From Phycisphaerae bacterium (lineage in GTDB: Bacteria > Planctomycetota > Phycisphaerae > SM23-33): a DNA stretch of 5,732 bases. This document shows, in pieces, positions 1 through 5,161 of this stretch. The notes beneath the pieces were generated by a model. It worked only from the letters and a program-made list of their open reading frames with translations, was not told the DNA's origin and ran no database searches. Position numbers and translations under genes: made by a program. Each line of letters starts with the position of its first letter. Position 1 is the stretch's first letter. The stretch lies in contig DAOVQV010000118.1 of assembly GCA_030628445.1 (NCBI GenBank), forward strand, positions 1 through 5,732. Direction: 5' to 3'.

Positions 1-425
1 ATGGACCACGCCCGCTCGTACAGCGCGAAGCCGAGCTTGTATCTGCTGAAAAGCTCGCCGTGCGCCGCGACGGCTTCGGCGGTCCCCGCATACCACGAAT
101 CGTCGCCCGAGTCAGGCCAGTCGTACCGGGCCAGATCCTCCGGCTCCTTCAGCGGCCAGTCGACCGGCGTCCCGATGTCCTTGTCCACTGTCCGGTCCCA
201 CGTGACACCGTAGATGTCACCGACGTGGTTTTCATCGATTTGCTCGAACAGCTTTACCCGCGGTCCGCAATCCAGGAAATGCGTCCCGACAAAGTCTGTC
301 AAATCGTCGACCTTCAGATATGCCCGGCACCGCTGCCGACAAGTACTGGTCATCCCCCACGCCCACGGCACATACGCCGGCGCTCGAAACTCCAACGCGT
401 CAATTACAACGTCTCGCTTCGTCAT
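1..425 (-). CDS. UroD/MtaA-family methyltransferase-like protein (partial, C-terminus beyond left edge)
   Basis: Reading leftwards from an ATG at 425, the frame stays open for 141 codons and runs off the window edge, so only the N-terminal part is present. The protein begins MTKRDVVIDALEFR, followed by APAYVPWAWGM (residues 15-25), a DDLTDFVGTHFLDCG stretch (40-54) and DIYGVTWDRTVDKDIGTPV (70-88). This layout fits the uroporphyrinogen decarboxylase-like superfamily (COG0407, MtaA type). The RQAGRY substrate-binding motif of true HemE is absent near the N terminus, so haem synthesis is unlikely. Members of this family often move methyl groups to or from corrinoid proteins or other cofactors. 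The gene starts 20 nt after the stop of the homocysteine methyltransferase, and an AAGGA overlapping that stop is its only candidate ribosome binding site (spacing about 15 nt, rather long). Co-transcription and a role in methyl transfer are inferred from this. The substrate cannot be told from the sequence. Confidence 0.82.
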   Translation of the reverse strand, partial: MTKRDVVIDALEFRAPAYVPWAWGMTSTCRQRCRAYLKVDDLTDFVGTHFLDCGPRVKLFEQIDENHVGDIYGVTWDRTVDKDIGTPVDWPLKEPEDLARYDWPDSGDDSWYAGTAEAVAAHGELFSRYKLGFALYERAWS

Positions 426-445
426 GGCTGTTGGCGGTCGTTCCT

Positions 446-1330
446 TCAAAGCCGGTCCACCGCTTTGCGTATTGCCCGGATGTGTTCTGGTCCGGTCCCG
501 CAGCACCCGCCAATGAAGTTCGCGCCGGCGGCTACAAGTGCTGGGACGAACGATGCGAACTCACCCGGTCCCATGGGGAAGGTTGTCTTCCCGTCGGTGA
601 GGACGGGCAGGCCGGCGTTGGGCTTGATCCAGACCGGCAGGTCCGTAGCTTCCCGCAGCATCGCCGCAACGCGGACGTAAGCGTCCGGCCCGACACCGCA
701 ATTGGCCCCCACGGCGGCTGCGCCGTTCGCCTCGGCCATGGCGACAAGCTGGGCGGGCGTCTCGCCCATCATCGTTGCTGACTTCTCAGGCCCGTACGCA
801 AATGCCATCGAGACCACGACCGGCAGGTCGCAAACGCTCTTGACCGCATTGAGGGCGATTCCCGCTTCCGCCAACTCGTTGAACGTCTCCAGCACAATGG
901 CCTCCACCCCGCCGCGGGCGAGGCCGTCGGCCGTCTCCGCGAACGCAGCCGCCATGTCCTCCGGTGGCACCTCGCCTGTCATCACAATCTTGCCGGTCGG
1001 GCCGAATGAGCCGAAGACCTTGGTGTCGGTTCCTTCGGCTGCCCTTCTTGCGATTGCCGCGGCGGCCTCGGCAAGTTCGGCCGCACGCTCGCCAGCTCCG
1101 TAGGCACCCAGCATGAACCGGTTGGCCCCCAGCGTGTTGGTCATGATAACGTCGGCCCCGGCGTCCACGTAGCCCCGCGCCACGGCCTCGACCGCGGTCG
1201 GGTCGCCTACGTTCAGAAGCTCCGGAGACCCGCCGGCTGCCAGGGACGCTTTCTGCAACTCCGTGCCGTACACGCCATCCGTCACGCGGACCTCGGCTGC
1301 GAATGATTTGATCTCAAGGACCATGCGCAT
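446..1330 (-). CDS. Homocysteine S-methyltransferase family protein (zinc-dependent)
   Basis: A 294-residue TIM-barrel enzyme of the Hcy-binding (S-methyl_trans) family, which transfers a methyl group to the thiol of homocysteine or a similar thiol. Visible motifs are DGVYGTELQ (18-26), TNTLGAN (64-70), a GSFGPTGK phosphate-loop-like segment (107-114), LETF (147-150), GANCG (208-212) and GGCCGTGPEHI (274-284). Cys211, Cys276 and Cys277 match the three zinc-binding cysteines known from MetH and betaine-homocysteine methyltransferase, so the active site looks intact. The length is that of a single catalytic domain; no folate, B12 or reactivation domain follows, unlike full MetH. The chosen start is the ATG at 1330 (MRMVLEIKSF), with AAGGCG 11 nt upstream. 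The ATG at 1324 is equally possible. Starts at 1360 (ATG) or 1396 (TTG, just after TGA TAG stops) would add a poorly conserved-looking tail. It lies between the dUTPase-like gene and the UroD-like gene, both on the same strand. Confidence 0.9.
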   Translation of the reverse strand: MRMVLEIKSFAAEVRVTDGVYGTELQKASLAAGGSPELLNVGDPTAVEAVARGYVDAGADVIMTNTLGANRFMLGAYGAGERAAELAEAAAAIARRAAEGTDTKVFGSFGPTGKIVMTGEVPPEDMAAAFAETADGLARGGVEAIVLETFNELAEAGIALNAVKSVCDLPVVVSMAFAYGPEKSATMMGETPAQLVAMAEANGAAAVGANCGVGPDAYVRVAAMLREATDLPVWIKPNAGLPVLTDGKTTFPMGPGEFASFVPALVAAGANFIGGCCGTGPEHIRAIRKAVDRL

Positions 1331-1407
1331 CCCGTATTCTACGCCTTGGGGCGCCCCCATTCCCGTCGACTCGTTCAGCCCACCGTCCGGCACCAACCCC
1401 TATCAGC

Positions 1408-1905
1408 CTACACAACCTGGCGGTTTTCTTCTTCATGCCCGCCGTGTTCGGCCTGGGAGCGGTCTTCGTCCTGGCGGCGGTGGTTGATGGCGAGCTTCTT
1501 GGCGTAGAGACGGTAGACATCTTGCGGGCCCATCCCCAGCAGCTGGCAGATGCTGATCCAGAAGAACAGCATGTCCGTCGCCTCGACGCGCGCGTTTTGT
1601 ATATCCTGGAGCTCGTACTGGCGGCCCTGCTTGGCTTCCTGGTACCAGTGCTTCCACGCCAGGCACTGATGGAGTTCGTGGCACTCATCGGCCAGCGCGT
1701 CCAGATAGTTCTTAATCGCCCGACCGACCTTGCTGCGGATCTCCTGGGAGCCCTCCCCAGTCCCGTCACGATCGGCGGCCGCCAGCTGGGCCCCCAACCC
1801 CAGCGTGTCAAAGCCCGCCCGGGTGTTCAGCTCCCCCTGGAGCGGCCAGATATCCTCAAGCGATCTGATTTGCACCTCGGGTCTTTTATTCGTCGCGTCG
1901 TTCAT
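1408..1905 (-). CDS. dUTPase/MazG-like all-alpha NTP pyrophosphohydrolase
   Basis: A 165-residue cytoplasmic protein resembling the dimeric dUTPase branch of the all-alpha NTP pyrophosphatase superfamily. These enzymes hydrolyse dUTP, dUDP or other nucleoside triphosphates with Mg2+. The N-terminal LQGELNTRAGFD (22-33) resembles the first helix motif of the family. The metal-binding pair is present as ECHE (74-77) and EATD (108-111), giving ExxE and ExxD. A basic KKLAINHRRQ segment (136-145) corresponds to the C-terminal phosphate-binding K...N..R signature. The last 20 residues are acidic, polar and probably disordered. The ATG at 1905 is supported by AGGA at 1915-1918, 9 nt upstream. The gene is first in a leftward unit, with 77 nt to the chosen start of the methyltransferase gene. 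A house-cleaning nucleotide role is likely; dUTP as the actual substrate is inferred only. Confidence 0.8.
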   Translation of the reverse strand: MNDATNKRPEVQIRSLEDIWPLQGELNTRAGFDTLGLGAQLAAADRDGTGEGSQEIRSKVGRAIKNYLDALADECHELHQCLAWKHWYQEAKQGRQYELQDIQNARVEATDMLFFWISICQLLGMGPQDVYRLYAKKLAINHRRQDEDRSQAEHGGHEEENRQVV

Positions 1906-2120
1906 CGTTGTCTATCCTGATCAGGGAAAAGAAATATCCAAACAGTTCGTCGTCGGGCCGGCGCTGCGTCGTACTACATTCCGCCTCGGCGCCGCTGGGA
2001 TTGTAGCGGGTCTGGAAGTACACTACAACGACACGGCGGATACTGCCGATACTAGCCCTGTCAGCGGTTGTGCTGCGCCCCGCCCGGCACCCGTTGCGCC
2101 GGCGGATAAAGGAGAACAAA
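1906..2120. promoter_or_regulatory. Divergent intergenic region (215 nt)
   Basis: The region separates the leftward dUTPase-like gene from the rightward membrane protein gene and must hold the promoters for at least one direction. It contains a perfect 10-bp palindrome CCTGATCAGG (1916-1925) overlapping the ribosome binding site of the leftward gene. It also contains an inverted repeat TTGTAG (2001-2006) / CTACAA (2023-2028) and a duplicated GATACT (2039-2044 and 2048-2053). A weak rightward promoter reading is TTGTAG, 17 nt, then TACAAC at 2024-2029, but it matches the consensus at only 3 and 4 of 6 positions. No RNA gene or convincing small reading frame was seen. Confidence 0.4.
2110..2114 (+). 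promoter_or_regulatory. Ribosome binding site deciding a GTG start
   Basis: AGGAG lies 6 nt before the GTG at 2121, an ideal Shine-Dalgarno arrangement. It favours that GTG over the in-frame ATG at 2070, which would add 17 mostly Arg/Pro-rich residues and would place this site inside the coding region. Confidence 0.75.
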
Positions 2121-2954
2121 GTGTTCGAGAAACTGGGGAACTACACGCACTGGTGGATGTTACCCATGCTGGGCGTGTTTCTAGGTGCCTGGCTCATCGG
2201 CGGGGGGTACCTGCTGCGGGCGTCGCTGCACAAGAAGCTAGCTCAGCGCCGCCCTCCCCGGGTCGGTCAATGCGTGTTGCACATGTTCCTTGGAGGAACT
2301 GCTGCAGCCCTCGCCGGATTGGTTGTGGCGTATCTCATCTACGTGATAGGCTCCCGCGCTGACACCATGCTGGTGCTACCGGCCGGACTTACCGCCCTTC
2401 TCATCATGCCCCTCGTTGCCTACCTGGTCCTCTTTGGGCTGCTGAATCTTTCAGCCCGCCAGAGCCTGTCGGTGGCGCTGCTACCCGTGGGTGGGCTTAT
2501 CCTGCTGACCGTCGTCCTGGGCGCCGCTGCCGGGATACCGGCTATCATCATCCGGCAGCGAGAGCGTGACCAGAACCTTGCTCTACGTAACCTGCAACTG
2601 ATCCACCGGGCCGCCGTTGGTTCGTACGAGCGGAATTTCGGTAAGCCACCACGGGACCTCTCGGAGCTGGTCGAACGCAACTACTTCGATGCCAAGGTGT
2701 TACAGTCGCCCGGTCTGCCGGGCCGCCAGGTCGGGTTCTTCTATCTTTCCACACCCGCACGCGGTAAGGACGATCCCAATTCAAGGCGGATCTTCGCCTG
2801 CGATATGCAAGGCAGCTACGGCGGTCGCGGCCGGGGGGTCGTACTCGTCAGCGGGGAGCCTATGTGGCTTAAGGAAAAGGCCTTCCAGGCCCTATTGGGC
2901 GAGCCCGACAATGAACAGTTCGCTGAGGCCCTTCGGGCTGCGGAGGCCCCATAG
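2121..2954 (+). CDS. Four-helix membrane protein with C-terminal pseudopilin-head-like domain
   Basis: A 277-residue protein that I cannot assign to a named gene. The first half is hydrophobic, with probable membrane helices near residues 13-32, 52-76, 83-108 and 116-144. The second half is soluble. After a charged RQRERDQN (145-152) comes NLALRNLQLIHRAAVGSYERNFGKPPRDLSELV, in which a heptad-like helix leads to Y-x4-G-x-P-x2-L-x2-L (169-183). A KVLQSPG segment (192-198), a GFFYLSTP strand (205-212) and VVLVSGEPMWLKEKAFQALL (240-259) follow. This order resembles GspG-type and planctomycete pseudopilin heads, where the last segment usually reads like a DGH-x-W motif; here the Asp and His are replaced by SGEPMW. 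There is no prepilin peptidase cleavage site at the N terminus, so it is not a classical pseudopilin. The GTG start is chosen from AGGAG 6 nt upstream. Its function is unknown; an envelope role is inferred. Confidence 0.72.
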   Translation: MFEKLGNYTHWWMLPMLGVFLGAWLIGGGYLLRASLHKKLAQRRPPRVGQCVLHMFLGGTAAALAGLVVAYLIYVIGSRADTMLVLPAGLTALLIMPLVAYLVLFGLLNLSARQSLSVALLPVGGLILLTVVLGAAAGIPAIIIRQRERDQNLALRNLQLIHRAAVGSYERNFGKPPRDLSELVERNYFDAKVLQSPGLPGRQVGFFYLSTPARGKDDPNSRRIFACDMQGSYGGRGRGVVLVSGEPMWLKEKAFQALLGEPDNEQFAEALRAAEAP

Positions 2955-2993
2955 CCCCCTGCGAAGCGCGACACTCCCTGGTGGCTCCGCAGC
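2937..2993. repeat. 9-bp inverted repeat spanning a gene end
   Basis: GCTGCGGAG (2937-2945) and CTCCGCAGC (2985-2993) are perfect inverted copies separated by 39 nt. They straddle the stop codon of the membrane protein gene at 2952-2954. The arms could pair in the transcript, but the loop is long and no T run follows, so this is not a standard intrinsic terminator. It may be fortuitous in GC-rich DNA. Confidence 0.35.
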
Positions 2994-3035
2994 TGCAGCC
3001 CCCGGATAATACATCAGCCGAAGCGCTGTGTTCTG

Positions 3036-4913
3036 ATGTGTGGCTTTGCTGGAGAATTCGCCTTTGGAACCGGCCAGGCCGACGCGGAGTTGACCTGCGC
3101 CATGGCAGGGAGACTGCGCCATCGCGGCCCGGATGAGCAGGGCAGCTTCCTGTCTTCCGACGGGCGCTGCGCGATCGGCTTCCGGCGCCTTTCCGTCCTC
3201 GATCCAGCCAGGTCGCACCAGCCCATGAGCAACGACGACGGTCTGCTCACCCTTGCGTTTAATGGCGAGATATACAACTTCCGGCCCCTACGCGACAGGT
3301 TACTGGACCAAGGTGTTGCGTTCCGCACGGAGGGCGACACGGAGGTGCTGCTACATCTGTACGGGACCCTCGGGCTCCAGGCGCTCGATGAGTTGCTGGG
3401 CATGTTCGCGTTTGCGATCTACGATACCAAATCCGTCTCCCTGCTGCTGGCGAGGGACCGCCTCGGGCAAAAACCTCTCTGGTATGCCCTGCTGAGCGAC
3501 CGGATAGTCTTTGCCTCCCAGGCCAAGGCGCTGCTGGTCCATCCAAAGGTCCAGGTCCGCACAGACGAGAAATCCCTAACAGCTTATCTCAGCATAGGTT
3601 ACATCCCTTGCCCTCACAGCGCTTGGTCTGGGATCCGCAAGCTACCCCCAGGATCGTACATGACCGTAGCGGGGCCCCAATGCTCCCCAAAGCGATACTG
3701 GAGTCCCGCCGTCCGCCAGCTCAGCTCCAGCCCAAACGATCCGCGCGGCGCCGTTCGGTCGGTGGTCCGCCAATCCGTCGAGGCACGGATGATTGCGGAC
3801 GTTCCCCTCGGTGCGCTGCTCAGCGGCGGCGTCGACTCCTCCATCATCGTCGCACTAATGTCCGCCGCGGCCGGCGCGGGAGGCGGTATACTCACTTTCG
3901 CAGCCGGGTTCACCGACAGCGATTTTGACGAGCGCCCCGCTGCGCGCGCCGTCGCGCAGCACTGTCGAACCGAGCACCGCGAGCTACTTATCCGCGCACG
4001 AGCCGACGACGTCCTGGACCAACTCGTCGCAATGCACGACGAGCCATTCGCAGACTCAAGCGCCCTGCCCACCTGGTTGATATGCCAAGCCGCCCGCGAG
4101 CACGTCACCGTAGCCCTTACGGGCGACGGCGGTGACGAGGTCTTTGGTGGGTACGACAGGTACCGGGCATTATGGCTCGCCGAGACGATGTCCAAACCTG
4201 CTTATCTTGCGGCGACCTTAGCGGGAGGTCTCGTTCGGCCGTTCGCCAGCGGCACTGAGCGGAGCTGGTCACGCCGGCTTGTCAGGTTCGTTGACGCCCT
4301 GCCGCTTCCGTACGCGGCGCAGTATTTCCGTTACCGGCGACTGTTCGGGCCGGCCGATCTTGGCAGGCTGTTGACTAGCGAATTCGCCGCCCAACTCGAC
4401 CTCGAAGGGCCGGCCAAGTGGTTCTGTGATTTATATGAGCACGGCGAGTTCGATAGCGAGGTTACGCGCGCCCAACATCATGACCTGTTGACCTATCTGC
4501 CGGACGATTTGTTGGTCAAGGCTGACATCGCCTCCATGGCGGTCTCGCTGGAGCTGCGGGCGCCTATGCTGGACCACAGGGTCGTGGAGCTGGGCTTATC
4601 GCTTCCGGTGGAATTGAAGGTCGCCCGGCGTGCCCAAAAGCTGATCCTTCGGGAGGCGTTCGCCGATATGCTCCCGCCTGAGGTCATCTCGAGCCCGAAG
4701 AGGGGATTCGGCGTCCCACTGGCACGCTGGCTGCGGGAGGATCTGCTGGAACGGCTCCGCGAGACATTGTTGGGGCCGGAGCTTAGGAGACTGGGAATTT
4801 TCCGGACAGAGGCCTTGGCGGGGCTGATTAACGACCACGTCAGCCGGCGAGAGGATCACACCCACAGGCTGTGGGCGCTTCTGGTGTTGGGACGTTGGCT
4901 CCTGACGAGGTAG
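3036..4913 (+). CDS. asnB: Asparagine synthase (glutamine-hydrolysing)
   Basis: A complete 625-residue cytoplasmic amidotransferase. It converts aspartate to asparagine using ATP and ammonia released from glutamine, or amidates a related carboxylate. The N-terminal class II glutaminase domain (about 1-190) has the nucleophile Cys2 in MCGFAG, RHRGPD (28-33), FNGEIYN (75-81) and GDTEVLL (100-106). The synthetase domain has the PP-loop LLSGGVDSS (SGGVDS at 263-268), LTGDGGDEVFGGYDRY (from 361), LPDDLLVKADIASMA (488-502) and SPKRGFGVP (553-561). The start is certain, because Met1 must be removed to expose Cys2; even so, no Shine-Dalgarno sequence is visible upstream. The protein is longer than E. 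coli AsnB (554) and nearer the 600-650-residue Bacillus-type and polysaccharide-cluster paralogs. It lies 81 nt after the membrane protein gene. No other capsule or biosynthetic gene is in view, so free asparagine synthesis and a specialised amidation role cannot be separated. Confidence 0.95.
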   Translation: MCGFAGEFAFGTGQADAELTCAMAGRLRHRGPDEQGSFLSSDGRCAIGFRRLSVLDPARSHQPMSNDDGLLTLAFNGEIYNFRPLRDRLLDQGVAFRTEGDTEVLLHLYGTLGLQALDELLGMFAFAIYDTKSVSLLLARDRLGQKPLWYALLSDRIVFASQAKALLVHPKVQVRTDEKSLTAYLSIGYIPCPHSAWSGIRKLPPGSYMTVAGPQCSPKRYWSPAVRQLSSSPNDPRGAVRSVVRQSVEARMIADVPLGALLSGGVDSSIIVALMSAAAGAGGGILTFAAGFTDSDFDERPAARAVAQHCRTEHRELLIRARADDVLDQLVAMHDEPFADSSALPTWLICQAAREHVTVALTGDGGDEVFGGYDRYRALWLAETMSKPAYLAATLAGGLVRPFASGTERSWSRRLVRFVDALPLPYAAQYFRYRRLFGPADLGRLLTSEFAAQLDLEGPAKWFCDLYEHGEFDSEVTRAQHHDLLTYLPDDLLVKADIASMAVSLELRAPMLDHRVVELGLSLPVELKVARRAQKLILREAFADMLPPEVISSPKRGFGVPLARWLREDLLERLRETLLGPELRRLGIFRTEALAGLINDHVSRREDHTHRLWALLVLGRWLLTR

Positions 4914-5036
4914 TCAGGTTGATGGCGGCGTGAGTGGCGTCTGGCGTTGCGCGTCACCATAGGCGAATGGTTAGGGCAGGGCGCGGGAATTCTCGGGATT
5001 TAGCTTCCAATCCAGCAGTGGGCGCGGTATTCTTTT

Positions 5037-5051
5037 CGTCCGACACGGACG
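5037..5051. repeat. Short perfect inverted repeat next to parS
   Basis: CGTCCG (5037-5042), ACA, then CGGACG (5046-5051) forms a perfect 6-bp stem with a 3-nt loop, ending three bases before the extended parS palindrome. On neither strand is it followed by a T run, so it is not an intrinsic terminator. Its role is unknown. Confidence 0.4.
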
Positions 5052-5054
5052 TGA

Positions 5055-5070
5055 TGTTCCACGTGGAACA
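5055..5070. promoter_or_regulatory. parS: parS centromere site (ParB-binding palindrome)
   Basis: TGTTCCACGTGGAACA is a perfect 16-bp palindrome, extending to 18 bp with the flanking A (5054) and T (5071). It fits the widely conserved bacterial chromosomal parS consensus TGTTNCACGTGNAACA, where ParB loads as a CTP-dependent sliding clamp and recruits SMC. Its centre lies 99 bp upstream of the parB start codon, so loading here would place ParB over its own promoter region and could allow autoregulation. Origin-proximal parS sites close to parB are common. A second full site was not seen in the window. Confidence 0.93.
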
Positions 5071-5072
5071 TT

Positions 5073-5092
5073 TTTGCTAAACTTTGTTAAAC
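5073..5092 (+). repeat. Two abutting 10-bp direct repeats beside parS
   Basis: TTTGCTAAAC (5073-5082) is followed without a gap by TTTGTTAAAC (5083-5092); nine of ten positions are identical. The period is about one helical turn, and the pair starts two bases after the parS palindrome. It forms the most AT-rich patch in the surroundings. It may be an operator, part of the parB promoter or an easily melted segment; nothing here decides which. Confidence 0.5.
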
Positions 5093-5161
5093 CCAAACGA
5101 CCAAGCCCGGCGTTCCTGGCTCTCCGGCCGCGCCGGGCACCATCGGGAAGGGAGGCCCGAA

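Larger units (their letters stand above)
4914..5161. other. asnB-parB intergenic region carrying the centromere site
   Basis: The 248-nt gap has no convincing gene. Its first 120 nt show no clear terminator or promoter. The remainder carries a 6-bp stem hairpin (5037-5051), the parS palindrome (5055-5070), two tandem 10-bp repeats (5073-5092) and the parB ribosome binding site. The stretch at about 5069-5092 is markedly AT-rich against GC-rich surroundings, so the parB promoter probably lies there. Hexamers such as TAAACT (5078-5083) match a -10 box only partly, and no good -35 box is seen. Confidence 0.6.

Noticed and set aside
199..204. Second CACGTG core as a possible parS site
   Set aside because: The flanks (GTCC before, ACAC after) do not match the parS arms, and it lies within the UroD-like coding sequence.
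1..425. Identification of the left-edge gene as hemE
   Set aside because: The RQAGRY motif of true uroporphyrinogen decarboxylase is absent from the visible N-terminal part, and the neighbour is a methyltransferase, not a haem gene.
1..781. Several rightward open frames (1-213, 60-680, 214-516, 320-781)
   Set aside because: They lie opposite the UroD-like and homocysteine methyltransferase genes, show no family motifs, and have Arg/Pro/Ser-rich composition typical of antisense frames in GC-rich DNA.
1331..1396. Upstream TTG start for the homocysteine methyltransferase
   Set aside because: It would add 22 residues that do not resemble the family N terminus; the domain begins properly from the ATG at 1330 or 1324. 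It cannot be fully excluded.
1435..1920. Rightward 161-codon open frame
   Set aside because: It is antisense to the dUTPase-like gene, which has clear ExxE/ExxD motifs and a ribosome binding site; the antisense product has no recognisable domain.
2070..2120. ATG at 2070 as start of the membrane protein
   Set aside because: The added 17 residues are Arg/Pro-rich and have no good ribosome binding site, whereas AGGAG sits ideally before the GTG at 2121.
2937..2993. Inverted repeat as an intrinsic terminator
   Set aside because: The 39-nt loop and lack of a downstream T run do not fit an intrinsic terminator; it is listed only as a repeat.
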